Source: Camillea tinctor (lineage: Eukaryota > Ascomycota > Sordariomycetes > Xylariales > Xylariaceae). Taken from it: a DNA stretch of 64,000 nucleotides. The notes under the pieces are model-generated. The model was not told the DNA's origin and did not search any database. It saw only the letters and a list, made by a program, of their open reading frames with translations. The DNA lies in the NCBI GenBank assembly GCA_022578605.1, contig MU394056.1:682001-746000 (forward strand), in the 5' to 3' direction. The translations under genes and the position numbers were made by a program. Positions 22,622-33,966 of this stretch are shown piece by piece (the stretch's first letter is position 1; each line of letters begins with the position of its first letter).

Positions 22622-23440
22622 GGTTGCGGTGAATATGTGAATATGTAATTATACCCTGTCGTTTATTGGCTGCCGCGGCTATAACAAATATATAGATGCG
22701 AGCTTTAGGTAGGTTAGGTGGTACCTTGCATACGTTGGATATACTAAGTGACTGCTACTGTGTTGCTGATGATGTTGTTGTGTGGTGTTGTGTAAAGGAG
22801 GAATTGGGATTAAGATTGGGATTGGGATTGAGATTGAGATTGGGATTTAAAGAATTGGACTTGGACTTACGAGAAATAGTGAGCTTTAGGTACCTAGGTA
22901 CCTAAGGTTAAAAAAAACAAGAAAGGTTATAGGGGAAATAAACAGGTTAAAGAAGGCGGGCTGCCAGTAAAAAGAATAGACAACAGTCGGGTTCTAGGTT
23001 AACCTTAGTTCAAGCTGTTTTAATGTTGATTGAATGCCCCTCCCCTTTCCGAGGATCAGCCCCGCCAGGATTTACGAGATAGACCCCTGTCTAGAGCAAC
23101 CCTGTTGGTTATAATTAGCATGCAGCCAGTGGCCTAGCCTGAGACCTATGACAGACTTACGACAAGGTCCCGACTGCTGACAGGGATTAGCCAAGCTCAG
23201 CTTCTGCCACGTGACTTGGCGATGGACTTTACCAGGCACGCGTCATGCTTTCCGCGTCTACGGCGCGTAAACACTTGAACCTAAATATTTGCCAACTAGG
23301 GGGCCTGCCCAGTAGTAAAATACTTCACCATTCCCATTCCCCCACACTTGGAGGCTCGCCCACCTCCTTTGCTCCGAGCCTTCTTTGCTTCGAAAACGGT
23401 GGAGACGTACCAGGGGTCTACCTAACCTAGCTGCTAGATA
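22622..23440. promoter_or_regulatory. Shared divergent promoter region of PCM1 and MUS81
   Basis: The two genes are head to head and 819 bp apart. On the PCM1 side lies a GGGATT-type minisatellite (22802-22848). On the MUS81 side a CACGTGAC E-box-like site stands at 23209-23216. No reading frame of substance is seen between them. Confidence 0.55.
22802..22848 (+). repeat. Degenerate hexamer minisatellite (GATTGG/GATTGA)
   Basis: About seven adjoining hexamers of the form GATTGG, GATTGA or GATTAA run across this stretch. It lies about 180-230 bases upstream of the PCM1 start codon, so on the transcribed strand it is a pyrimidine-rich leader or promoter element. Confidence 0.75.
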
Positions 23441-25234
23441 ATGCCTCCTCATGAGGAACCCTGTGCTAACCCTCTCCTGCTTGGATGGGTTAAGGAATGG
23501 GTTGATCTAGCCAGAGAACGGAACTCCAAGGGATTGATAACATATAAACATGCTTATGATGCTCTCAAAGCATGCCCGGTTACCTTCAACCACCCCTCTC
23601 AGCTGCAACAACTTAGGGGCTTCGGTCCGAAGTTATGTGACCGCTTAACTGCCCAATTACAGAAGCATTGCCAGGAAAATGGCCTGCCTATGCCTAAGCG
23701 GCCTAGGAAGTGGCGAGTCGCTGGGCTGGCCGGTCAGGAAGAAGAAGACCAAGACGATGGAGCCGATTCAAGGCCCGCCAAAAAGCCGAGGAGAACCAAG
23801 CCGTATGTTCCTACTCTACGATCTGGCGCCTACGCTATCATTCGTGCTCTAAGTTCGCTGCCGGAGGGTACTCGTGAGGGAATGCCGAAAACACGGCTTA
23901 TTGAGGCTGCGCAGGAACATTGCGATTCCTCTTTTACTGTCCCGGATGACCCTAAGAAATTCTATACCGCTTGGAATTCAATGAAGACCTTGCTGGATAA
24001 AGACCTTGTCTATGAACGAGGCCGACCGCTACGGAAATACACCCTAACAGATGAAGGATGGGAAGTTGCTCGGCGTATCTTGCAAGCAGTTGACCCTAAC
24101 CGGCCTACAATAGGTGCACCTGGACCTGCACCGCGGAGGCCAGAACCGGAGCCGGAGCCGGAGTCGGACATTGAAGAAATTGTAGAAATTTCTTCAAACC
24201 CCATCCTTCGGCCTCCATTGGAAGACACTAAGTCCCAACCTAAACAAGAATCAAGTTATGCAAATGTTGTAACGGATGGAGACAACACACCAAATAGCTC
24301 AGCCCTACCTCAGTTCAGGCCTATTCGACTTGCCCCTGGGTCGTTCACTGTCCATCTTGTACTAGATGTTCGAGAGGTTCGGGCTAAAACCGACAGGGAT
24401 TATATGCAGGACGAATTGGCGAAGAAGGGCGTTAAACCGATCATGCGCTCGCTTGAGCTTGGCGACGCCTTGTGGGTTGCTAAGTGTCACGACCCCAACT
24501 TTCTACCCCGGACCGGCGCCGAAGGAGATGAGGTCGTCCTAGATTGGATTGTGGAGAGAAAGCGGCTAGACGACTTAATCGGAAGTATCAAAGATGGTCG
24601 ATTCCACGAACAAAAGTTCCGATTAAAGCGTTCCGGGGTTAAGAACGTTATATATATAGTCGAGGAGATTACCATGGATGCAACGGGCTTCCAAAAATAT
24701 GAGGAAGCCGTGCAGTCCGCTATCGCGTCGACTCAGGTAGTTAACGGCTACTTTCTAAAAAAAACACAGAAGATGGATGACACGATACGCTATCTAACAC
24801 GAATGACTATGCTACTAAAGAAGCAATACGAGAACAAATCCCTGTTTGTCATACCCACGCAAGTCCTAACATCCAAGAATTATGTCCCACTTCTGGAGCA
24901 CCTCCGACAGAAGGAGCCGGCAACTGGATACTATATAAGCTACCCTGCGTTTGCATCAATGGCATCAAAGTCAGACTCAATGACTCTGAGGGACTTGTAT
25001 CTGAAGATGCTTATGTGCACAAAACAAGTGACGGGAGAGAAAGCACTTGAAATACAGAAGCGATGGAAGACACCTCATGAATTCGTCAAGGCTTTTGAGA
25101 ACTACGGTACTAACGAAGAAGGCAAGAAGAGGAAGCGGGATCTCGTTTTTGGACAGATGGGAAATCTCGTCGGGAGACGGAAGATCACGAAGCCCGTAAG
25201 CCAAAGGATCGCCGAAGTATGGGGAGATGCTTGA
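23441..25234 (+). CDS. MUS81: Crossover junction endonuclease Mus81
   Basis: Catalytic subunit of the Mus81-Eme1/Mms4 structure-specific nuclease, which cuts 3' flaps, stalled forks and nicked Holliday junctions in the nucleus. Intronless, 597 residues, normal for fungi. The N-terminal helix-hairpin-helix has LRGFGPKLCDRL (about residues 60-75). A winged-helix-like region follows (about 110-215), then a disordered acidic/proline linker with a PEPEPEPES run. The XPF/ERCC4 nuclease domain starts near residue 303 (VHLVLDVREVR) and carries the catalytic motif VERKRLDD, with Glu372, Arg373, Lys374 and Asp378. A C-terminal tandem HhH region follows (about 510-560). All catalytic residues are present. 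Confidence 0.96.
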   Translation: MPPHEEPCANPLLLGWVKEWVDLARERNSKGLITYKHAYDALKACPVTFNHPSQLQQLRGFGPKLCDRLTAQLQKHCQENGLPMPKRPRKWRVAGLAGQEEEDQDDGADSRPAKKPRRTKPYVPTLRSGAYAIIRALSSLPEGTREGMPKTRLIEAAQEHCDSSFTVPDDPKKFYTAWNSMKTLLDKDLVYERGRPLRKYTLTDEGWEVARRILQAVDPNRPTIGAPGPAPRRPEPEPEPESDIEEIVEISSNPILRPPLEDTKSQPKQESSYANVVTDGDNTPNSSALPQFRPIRLAPGSFTVHLVLDVREVRAKTDRDYMQDELAKKGVKPIMRSLELGDALWVAKCHDPNFLPRTGAEGDEVVLDWIVERKRLDDLIGSIKDGRFHEQKFRLKRSGVKNVIYIVEEITMDATGFQKYEEAVQSAIASTQVVNGYFLKKTQKMDDTIRYLTRMTMLLKKQYENKSLFVIPTQVLTSKNYVPLLEHLRQKEPATGYYISYPAFASMASKSDSMTLRDLYLKMLMCTKQVTGEKALEIQKRWKTPHEFVKAFENYGTNEEGKKRKRDLVFGQMGNLVGRRKITKPVSQRIAEVWGDA

Positions 25235-25998
25235 GGTGACCGTGCGAAGGTCAAGAAGCGATTCAGCCTTATTTGGATGCTTGATTTCTAGTGTAAATTA
25301 TTGCCGACCACTGTGCGCAATCGTCCACTTGACGACACGCAAGCCATGGGCAGACTATAATTCACTGCAGGCCAACCTAAGAGAGCCAGTTTGACTTACC
25401 CCCTTATGTGACCCCCCCTCTTCTTCGGTCAGAGTAAACTTGATGGCCTGCATTAAAGTGCCAATCACCTCATCTCCACGATGAGTACCGATCACCATTT
25501 CCCATATTGCAATGAATGGCATCTACCGTGGAGTACGAGCATTTTTCAACTTCATCGAAGTATCTCGCCGAGGCGCTTCGCTTGGACCGTGGCGTCGCAG
25601 TATGGTTCCCAATTGGGCAAGAGCGTAGCACAGCGGTAGTCCCCCCTCCGTAGTATCGCATGACGAGTACGGGTAGCCCAGCGTTCTATTTTTTGAATCG
25701 TCCACTTGAACGAGCATCATCGCGCTCCTCCCCTAGTTTGTCTCCTAGCTAGCATCGCGGTATATGCACTATTTAGGCGACTAAGTCCCTTCTCTCCTTG
25801 CTCCCTGAATTTACACAACCTACAATGTTGTAGTCGGGGTCATTCCTCATAGGCACAGCTCGGGGCTTTACACTGTATATAGATGGGCGAGCAAGGCAAA
25901 TTCACTACCGGCTAATAGCACACACGCGTATATAAGGAGTTGCCCCCTTATTTTGTATTCTTGCTACTAGGTACCACCTTAAGTCCTTAACTCCAACC
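25235..25998. other. Intergenic region with promoter of the GH5 gene
   Basis: No gene is seen. Two overlapping minus-strand frames (25470-25720) have no recognisable content. A TATA-like element precedes the GH5 gene. Confidence 0.6.
25929..25936 (+). promoter_or_regulatory. TATA-like element of the GH5 gene
   Basis: TATATAAG lies 63-70 bases before the start codon at 25999. Confidence 0.45.
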
Positions 25999-27405
25999 AT
26001 GAAGCTGTATATACTTTTGCTAGTAGCGACAGGCGTCTTTGCTTCCTCTTATTCCTCAAGACCCAGAGCTGAGAAGCTTGCGCCCGTCGTCCGCGAAGGC
26101 TCTCAACTGTTAGTTGATGGGAAAGTATGGAAGGCGGTTGGGCCTAATATCTACTGGCTTGGTCTGGACGAGAACGTCATCCCGCCCGAAGGCCAGCCAT
26201 TTTACGAGCCGACGAAAGCTAGCTACCCTACAAAGGAACGTATCACTGAAGCAATGGCCATGGTGCAAGCGCTCGGCGGAACGATGATACGGGGCCATAC
26301 ATTGGGCGTCAGCACCGGAAACCCACTAAGTGTCATGCCAGAGCCGGGAGTCGTGAACGAAGACGCCTTCGAGACTATAGATTGGGCCGTCTACCAAGCA
26401 GCTCAGTACGGGATCAGGTTGCTCGTGCCACTGGTAGACAACTACGTAAGTAGTACCCAACACCTCGGACCCTAAGAGAAGAAGAAGAAATAAAAATCAA
26501 GCTCACGCATCGACTACTAGGACTACTACCACGGGGGCAAATACAACTTCCTGCGCTGGGCCGGCTTCGACCTCACGATGGCCAGGGACAGCAACAACCC
26601 GCAGATCCAGCAGTTCTACACCAACGCGACCATCGTCGCGGCGTTCAAGGGCTACATCGAGGCGCTGCTGACGCACCGGAACCCGTACACCAACCTGACG
26701 TACGCCGAGGACCCGACCATCTTCGCGTACGAGTCGGGCAACGAGCTCACGGGGCCGGGGGGCGACGCGAACTGCCCGGCCGACTGGGTCCGGGAGATCG
26801 CGCAGTTCGTGAAAGGGCTGGCGCCCGCGAAGCTGTTCTTCGACGGCACGTACGGGATCGACCCCTCGCACCTGGACATCGAGGAGGTGGACGTCGTCTC
26901 GGACCACTTCTACCCGGTCAGCACGGCGAAGCTGCAGGCGGACTTGCAGACCGTGGCGGGCGCTGGGAAGGCCTACTACGCGGGCGAGTACGGGTGGTTA
27001 GGGGGTGGAGGCGACTCGCTCGAGTCGTTCTTCGCGATGATTGAGGGGAGTGCTGCGGTATGCGGCGACTCGTTCTGGAGTTTGTTCGGGCACAACGCCC
27101 CTGACTGTAGCGTGAGTGATTCTTTTTTCCCCTTCTTCTCATTGACTCTTATACGGGTGGCTTCTCCCTGGTAATATAATGTTGGTCGGCCTGGTTTCTA
27201 AGTGATTCTTTTTTTTCGTATCTAGACGTTTGTCGAGCACAACGACGGCTTTACGATGCAATACGGCAACCCGGCGAACACGGCAGACACGAACCGTCGT
27301 ATCCAACTGATCCGGAAACATTTTGTGGCCATGAGCCAGAATAGAACCATTGGTTCGGACGAAGCGTTACCTACGGTTCCATGTCCGGCGCCGACACTAC
27401 TATAG
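25999..27405 (+). CDS. Secreted glycoside hydrolase family 5 protein (endo-mannanase-like), three exons
   Basis: Exons: 25999-26445, 26521-27111 and 27226-27405; 405 residues. Residues 1-15 form a secretion signal, followed by a short Ser-rich spacer. The barrel contains WKAVGPNIYWLGLDENV, GTMIRGHTLG and the proton-donor motif YESGNEL (Glu224, after Asn223). The nucleophile is Glu305 in YYAGEYGWLGG. A late aromatic (SFWSLFGHN) lines the site. The pattern matches the fungal GH5 group annotated as mannan endo-1,4-beta-mannosidases, acting on plant or fungal mannans; the exact substrate is not certain. No carbohydrate-binding module is attached. The middle exon is much more GC-rich at third codon positions than exon 1. 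Confidence 0.85.
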
Positions 27406-28114
27406 GTAGCTTCAGTACTACCTTTGAAGACCTTAGTCCATAGTTGGTAGTTACTTTAAAGAAAAGAACCGTTACTGAACTATGCATAACCTATGAACCT
27501 ATTTTAGTGTTGTCCGGTGTTCTCATTAAGTATACGAGCAGTTGTAACATGTGAATTTCAATTGGATCTCTTTCATTCTACTAAACGAGTTTATGTAAGT
27601 AATGAGTAGACTATATCCCTACCCAGGTCTACCTGGGTCTAGGTTCCAACTAGGTGTATGGGCACTAGAGGGTATGACGTGTGGTGCTCAAATTTAAACT
27701 TTCTAGCTATCCTAGCACATTCTAGCACAGAAAACCAATCAGCTCAACTTCTGCATTGGAGATGTAATTAATATGTAGGTAATTACATAATGCAACAACA
27801 CGGAAGTAATTCCCAATTAATACATAAGATGTACCTAATTATAGGAGACAGGTTGGCAACACCTTTCTTTTTCTTCTTCTTCTTCTCAAGCTAAGTACTA
27901 AATAACTAGGTTAAATCACTACTTCTCTTACTTGCTTACCTGCATAAGTTTTGGTCGCTAAGTTAAGTACGTCCCCGGATCCCGAGGTTGGCCGACCGAC
28001 CGACTTGAACTTGGACACAATTCCCAATTCAACTTTCTCCATTCCTCTCCTTTTTTTGTCTTGTTTTTCTTTCTTAACTATTCTTCCAAATGATATCGAG
28101 AGGTGCCTCATAAC
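27406..28114. other. Intergenic region, GH5 to PER1
   Basis: AT-rich, with no supported gene. It contains a CTT microsatellite near 27867-27888 and TAGGTA-type words. Confidence 0.6.
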
Positions 28115-28473
28115 ATGTTTGGGAGACCACCCACAACCACACGGCTGCGGCTGCGGCCAAGCCTGTCACCGTCGCTGTCGCTGCTGTTAGTCCTTGTGCT
28201 TTGCTTGGCGCTGTTCGCAGCTACAGCTGAAGCTTCGCTTGGCGACAGGTTACCAGAATTCCGGGAATGCGTCCAGGTTCGTTTATGTTTTTGTCCCCCT
28301 CATTATAACCTCGTTCTCTGTCCCTTTTCAGGTACAGAAAGAAAGAAGCTAACCTAGATGATATATATGATTTTATAGGTCTGCACCCGTGAGAACTGCG
28401 ACAGCTCAGACCCTACTCCCATCCGTAAGCCAGCCCACGCCCTCCCTTCCTCTAAAGAGAGACACAACCGAGG

Positions 28474-28506
<33 letters not shown>

Positions 28507-29507
28507 GCTCCAGCTAGAGAATGAAAGAAGTTGAAAGAAAGAAAGAAAGAAAAGCTAATACAATATTGTCTCCCTTTGTTCCATTCCCCCCCTTTTCCAG
28601 CTTTCTACCGCCGACTTCTCCTCTGGACCTGTCCCAAGGAGTGCGACTACACCTGCCAGCACATCGTGACCAACCAGCGCGTCTCGGCCGGGCAGCCGGT
28701 GACGCAGTTCCACGGCAAGTGGCCCTTCGTGCGGGTGCTCGGCATCCAAGAGCCCTTCTCGGTGCTCTTCAGCCTGGGGAACCTAGCGGCGCACCGCGCC
28801 GGGCTGTCGCAGGTGCGCGGGCAGATCCCGGCGTCGTACCCGCTGCGGCCGTACTACGAGCTCTTCGCGCTGATGGGGGTCTGGACCTGGGTGTGCAGCG
28901 CCGTGTTCCACACGCGCGACTTCCCGCTCACCGAGCAGCTCGACTACTTCGCCGCCGGCGCCGGCATCATGTACGGCATGTACTACACCCCCGTGCGCGT
29001 CTTCCGCCTCGACCGCCCGACCCCCCGCCGCCGCTCCGTCCTGCGCCTCTGGACCCTCACCTGCGCCGCCCTCTACGCCGCCCACGTCGCCTACCTCAAG
29101 CTCTGGCGCTGGAACTACACCTACAACATGGCCGCCAACGTCGTCGCCGGCCTGCTGCAGAACTCCCTCTGGACCTGGTTCAGCTTCCAGCGCTGGCGCG
29201 AGAGCCGCCGCACCTGGGCCATCCTGCCCGGCGTTGCCGTCGCCTGGATCTTCTCCGCCATGAGCTTGGAGCTGCTCGACTTCCCCCCGCTGTGGGGGGC
29301 CCTCGACGCCCACAGCCTGTGGCATTTGGGCACTATTGGGCCTACCATTCTATGGTACAAGTATGCATGCCCCACGCCTTTTTTTTTTTACCTTTCCCCC
29401 TCTTTCCTTCTCCTTCCAGTGCTAACGAATGGAATTACAGTTTTTTGGTCAAGGATTCACAGGATATTGTAGCTAGTACGGCTAAGACTAAGGACAGCAA
29501 AGCATGA
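28115..29507 (+). CDS. PER1: PER1/PGAP3 GPI-anchor lipid-remodelling protein, four exons
   Basis: ER membrane protein of the CREST hydrolase superfamily that removes the sn-2 acyl chain of GPI-anchored proteins. Exons: 28115-28276, 28379-28424, 28601-29360 and 29441-29507; 344 residues. A signal-anchor covers residues about 15-38. The Cys-rich lumenal motif CTRENCDSSDP, WTCPKECDYTCQH follows, then FHGKWPF and EPFSVLFSLGNL. Several membrane segments carry the CREST His/Asp signature VFHTRDFPLTEQLDYF and the later DAHSLWHLGT. The C-terminal NFLVKDSQD, made by the last splice, is typical. That intron holds a perfect TGCTAAC branch site. I chose the ATG at 28115; the upstream GTG is not used in eukaryotes. 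Intron 2 contains a long TA microsatellite. Confidence 0.93.
28474..28501. repeat. TA microsatellite in PER1 intron 2
   Basis: About 14 uninterrupted AT dinucleotides lie within the second intron, followed by a GAAA microsatellite near 28533-28552. Confidence 0.9.
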
Positions 29508-31566
29508 GGGAAGAAAGACAAAAACGGACTGAGGCAGCAAAGAGGAGGGTGATAAATCGCGAGAATTCGATTGTTTCTTAGTAGTGTTGAAATAGATGGT
29601 CTAGCACTTTGGGCATCTCGGAAGCAACATGCGTATGGTATCATAATGGTGGTGTAATAGGCTAACAGCACTCGTGGCTGCATGGATATGTTAAAGAGGG
29701 GGTCATCAAACACGAGGAGAGGGGACGCTAAGAAGGCGTTGGGGCCCGACAGTTTATGGTCAATAGAACATAGTATTTCTATTGTCATGGTTTAGAGCTA
29801 TCTACCTATCTACTTAATAAGAACGAGTATCAAAGCATGACCAGAATCTAGAGAAGCCCAAAACGTGATGATACCGCCGTAATGAGCATGACGCTGGTCT
29901 ATCAGAGACAGGAGAGATTCCTATTACTCTTTCGGCCAGCTATCCAATACGCATGCCCTCCCAATTCTCGAGCAACTCATAACCTTTTCCCCCCGATATA
30001 CCCTCAAACCACCTTGTACGTATATATTTCCAGGTCCGCTCAACGAGCCGAGAAAGGATGCGATAACGAGAAACCTGTAAGAGCAAGAGGAGATTCAAAT
30101 TAGCATAAACTCCATCTGCTTCTCAACTTAAAAAGAGAAAACGATTTCAATTAATTCCCCTCTCTAGAATTAAGTAAATTTTTTTTTCCTTCAGAAACCA
30201 GATTTTATAAGCAGTACACATCCCCACCCCACGCAATCCAGAGATCTCCCATCTAGTAATCAACCCCATCCGCGGCAGCACGTGACGATGCACACGCGGA
30301 CCGAGAAGAAAACCCGACGGGGGACCTCTTAGACGGTGAGGCCGAAGGGGAGGGAGCCGTGAGCAAGTGAGAGGGAGAGAGAGGAAGAGCAGGAAGAGAG
30401 GGAGAGATCCCATTCACCCCGTCGCCAAACTCTGCCCTAACACCGTGAACCCACAACACACACACCCGAGGATGGTCTCATACGGCTCTTCCTATATATG
30501 AGATATTATGGGTAGGTTGGACGCCTCTTCGGCGCCGGAGTCATCATTGGAAAAAAAGAAAAAAAAGAAAAGAGAAGAGGATATACAAGTAGTAGAAAAA
30601 GAACTTACCCTACTTAATAAGACAGCTTTAAAAGTGTACTGTCAAATTGCAAGAAGGAATCAAGAAGATCGCTACCTTGCCGACATTGGGTCAAACAAGT
30701 TATCCAGGGTTGGTGCGTTGCCAAAAATGTGGCAGGTCTCTGTTCAAGGAAAAAGGACAATTGGGGAAAAGTTGGTTTTTTTTTTCTCTTCGGCTTTTCT
30801 TGGTAATGGGTAAAGAAAAATTTAGGTGTGGGTCTGGTGCTTTTTCATCAGGCCGCTTGCCAGCTGTCGAACCAGGTTAGGTTAAGTCGAATTGAAAGAT
30901 ATGTTAAAGTCTTGGCGCCTGCCTGCCTCCTTACCCCTCCAGCTCTCCAAGTATATGCAGGCAGGGATAGGATGGGATAGGGGTAGGTTATATGCAAATG
31001 GCCAGGTGGGTAGAGGTACATACTGAAAGGTTGGGTACCAACTTTAAGTGGACTACCTTCCAACATCAAAAACACGGTCATCCACACAAATAGAAAGGAC
31101 AAAACTAAAGCCTATAGCAGAAGTGTGTGTATATTGTATTTGGAGGGGGAAGTTTGCCTCACAAATCTAGCAACGCAACCAAGCTCAAATCGGAATGACT
31201 GTTTCCTAATTCCTGACTTGGTCCATAAAGCTGACGAAGTCCTTTATCACCACATCCAATTAAGACTAGATAGAAACCAGACCAAATCAAACGCATGCTA
31301 ACGTGAACAGAACTGTGTACACAGGCACAAACGAGGTAGGTACCTTCTGCTTGCACCTAAATCTCCAAGAAGCATCTCAAGAGCAATCCGACATCAGATC
31401 CTCCATCTTCCCTTCTTCCTCCCTTCCCTCTTTTTATCAACTCATCATCATAATATCGTAAACGTAGAAGCAACTATTCAGTGCTAGAGAGACAAAGGTG
31501 GTAGAATTCAACGGTTTAGGGACTATTGACCCGAGATCATCTTTACCCAAGACATCCCGTGACCAT
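29508..31566. other. 2-kb intergenic region between convergent genes
   Basis: 3' flanks of PER1 and of the zinc-finger gene. Poly-A/purine runs occur near 30550-30600 and a CACGTG word at 30280. Several 60-120-codon frames occur on both strands without recognisable content. I see no gene. Confidence 0.55.
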
Positions 31567-33966
31567 TTACTGGTGGTTGTCAAACCCCGAGAAGTCCGTA
31601 GATGTCCAATCCATAGGTGGATTGTAGTCCATGTTGAAGTCCTGGGACGACGGCTGGCTATACCCTGCAGCCAGGCTCGGCGCCACAGTACCGAAAAGCC
31701 CCTGATCAAACCCTGTAGTCTTGTTCGATGGGAAGAGAAGAAAGTCATCACCAAATTGACCATCGCCGCCCTGATGGTAATCCTCAAAGCCTTCATCATC
31801 TACCATAGAGACTGGGGTATATAACATGTGATTACCCTGTCCGGCTGGAGAGAACTGCGGAGCAGAAATTGGTGGACATAAATCCGTGGTGAAGTTGGGG
31901 AAAGGATCAGGAGCCATCTTGGTATAGAGTGGGTGGTGGGTAGGTGTTGGGACCTGCACATGGGCACCATAGATGTCTTCAAACTGGCCAGTGAATTCAG
32001 GGCTCAGCTCGTCATTGAATTCGGGGTTGAGCTCCTGGATATTGAACTGGCCAGCATCAGTGGAAGGAGTCCCGTTGTCAATAGGAGAGTAGTCTATCTG
32101 GATGTCTGCATCGAAGAGATGGGGCGGGTCCTGGTAGACAGCGCTATTAAACTCCTCGATGGAAGGGTATGATGGGAAGGTAATATCATTGTAGTGTGGG
32201 AAGAAGGAATCGTCAGGGGGGGTCATGACGGGGTCAGTCTGTTCGCTGCTCGGAGTAGGCAGGTTGTTCATGGATGGCGTGGGCTCTGTCGAGCTGCCAG
32301 CTTTGCTCCCAACCTTGCTCGTAGCCTTTTTAGGGGCTTTCGTCCGGTGATAAGTCCAACCATGGGCCTTCTCCATGTGCTGTTTGCAGTTGGACTCACG
32401 CTTCGACTTATACGGGCAGGGTTTGAATTCACACTCATACATGGCCGGGGCATCTGAGTGTTTGTCGTTGACGTGACGTCCCATCTCCTTCTCCGTCGGC
32501 CAGCCATACTCGTGGAATTTACAGGTAGTGACAGGGCACTTCCAAGGACGAGAATGTGTCTTCTCGTGCTTGGTCAGGTCACATGGCCGCTTGAACTCTT
32601 TATTGCAGCCAGGATGGGTACACTTCTTTGGGGCAAGCTCCTCAGGGGAAGCATTCTTCTTCCGGCGGGCCATGGATCGCAGAATTTCTTCTTCGTCCTC
32701 GGCCTGCTCGCTCATTGAACGCTTGAAGCGAATCGGGCCCTTCGTTTCCTCGTCTAGATTCTCCACTGGCTTGCCAGTCGCAATGGAAATCGCCTTTCCA
32801 TTCTTCTTAACGCGAACAAGCTCAGCCGGGCGTCCAGTGGTAGTGAGACCACCCATTAGTTTAACCTCATCGGTTCTGTGTGCTTCGTTAGCAAGTGAAC
32901 GGAAGAACCGGGCAATTTGGGAAACATACGGGTCGACGTCCATCTCGTCGAGCTCTTCTCCAGAAGCCTGTCTTTCGCGGGCCTCTCTCATCTGCTCTGC
33001 GTGTTGGCGGATCTGTTCAACGAGGTCAATAAAATAGCCGCTGCTATACGGTCGGTCGTGAGGTCGAGTTTGTTCTCGGTCGGACAAATATTCGACGGTT
33101 GCTTGTATGCATCGGATCGAAGTAAGGCAAAAGTCGCGGTATAGTTCGATGGATTTGGCCCTCTCCTTCAAACACAAGGACCGATAAGTAACTCCACAAA
33201 CGCCTGGGTCTTTCAAAAGTTGACTCACCGGTGCCATAAAGATCAGTGTCTTCTCGAGATCCCTGAGACAAACGATCTGGTTTTCTTGGATCCTTCTAGG
33301 ACAATCAAGAACGATTGGGCGAAAGTCCTTCAATGAAGACTTCTCTAGTAGGGGTTTTAGAGTATGCTCGTGAATACGATTCACAGCACGACTACTAAGA
33401 CGCTGGAAGCTCTCAGTCTGAGAGGCGTTGACGGATCTGGTGATAGCGGATGCACCACCAGACGACTTAGCCTCCTTCCGCTTTTGAGCGGTAGAAGCGA
33501 TAGATGTTCCAAGGCCGCTATCCGATTCATGGAAGCGGGACGAACGACGCGGGCGGGGCCGTAGCACACGACGTTCCGTATCCATGGCTAAGGGATCCTG
33601 GGACATATCGTCGACGGTGTGGTCTAGGAAACCTCTAGGGATAGGAAGGCTGTCGTCACGGAATGAGCGACGGGAGTGGCGAGGGGACACGGACTCGGCG
33701 TCAGTAGCAGTGAGGGTGTCCTCGAATTTACCAATAGTCATAGCAGCACGACGAACGTGGGCGTCAACAACGTCATCCAAGTTGGTCTGAGAGCGGCGGG
33801 GAAGAGAAGGAACCTTGAAGCCCGAGGAGGGTGGGCTAGAAGGAGGAGTACGAGCGTGAAAGGTAGCACCCTTCCGGAGAGTCGGGCTGGTCTTAAGATT
33901 CAGGCCATTGCCGGCATCAACGTCCGGGCGAGTCACCGGAGTCCTTCGAGGGTTGGTGAAGGACAT
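31567..33966 (-). CDS. C2H2 zinc-finger transcription factor with three fingers
   Basis: Intronless, 799 residues from the ATG at 33966 (context ACCATGTC). The 87 extra bases upstream begin with GTG and are leader. The N-terminal 190 residues are Ser/Arg/Pro-rich and disordered. Residues about 215-350 form a helical domain (DCPRRIQENQIVCLRDLEKTLIFMAP, then LCLKERAKSIELYRDFCLTSIRC). The fingers span about 448-535: CTHPGCNKEFKRPCDLTKHEKTH, CPVTTCKFHEYGWPTEKEMGRHVNDKH (atypical, long) and CEFKPCPYKSKRESNCKQHMEKAH. The C-terminal 260 residues are acidic and Pro/Gln-rich, a likely activation domain. It resembles a conserved Pezizomycotina regulator family, but I cannot name its targets. The 4.5-kb upstream region suggests complex control. 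Confidence 0.85.
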   Translation of the reverse strand: MSFTNPRRTPVTRPDVDAGNGLNLKTSPTLRKGATFHARTPPSSPPSSGFKVPSLPRRSQTNLDDVVDAHVRRAAMTIGKFEDTLTATDAESVSPRHSRRSFRDDSLPIPRGFLDHTVDDMSQDPLAMDTERRVLRPRPRRSSRFHESDSGLGTSIASTAQKRKEAKSSGGASAITRSVNASQTESFQRLSSRAVNRIHEHTLKPLLEKSSLKDFRPIVLDCPRRIQENQIVCLRDLEKTLIFMAPVSQLLKDPGVCGVTYRSLCLKERAKSIELYRDFCLTSIRCIQATVEYLSDREQTRPHDRPYSSGYFIDLVEQIRQHAEQMREARERQASGEELDEMDVDPYVSQIARFFRSLANEAHRTDEVKLMGGLTTTGRPAELVRVKKNGKAISIATGKPVENLDEETKGPIRFKRSMSEQAEDEEEILRSMARRKKNASPEELAPKKCTHPGCNKEFKRPCDLTKHEKTHSRPWKCPVTTCKFHEYGWPTEKEMGRHVNDKHSDAPAMYECEFKPCPYKSKRESNCKQHMEKAHGWTYHRTKAPKKATSKVGSKAGSSTEPTPSMNNLPTPSSEQTDPVMTPPDDSFFPHYNDITFPSYPSIEEFNSAVYQDPPHLFDADIQIDYSPIDNGTPSTDAGQFNIQELNPEFNDELSPEFTGQFEDIYGAHVQVPTPTHHPLYTKMAPDPFPNFTTDLCPPISAPQFSPAGQGNHMLYTPVSMVDDEGFEDYHQGGDGQFGDDFLLFPSNKTTGFDQGLFGTVAPSLAAGYSQPSSQDFNMDYNPPMDWTSTDFSGFDNHQ

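Noticed and set aside
28783..29325. 180-codon antisense frame over PER1
   Set aside because: Shadow frame in the GC-rich third exon.
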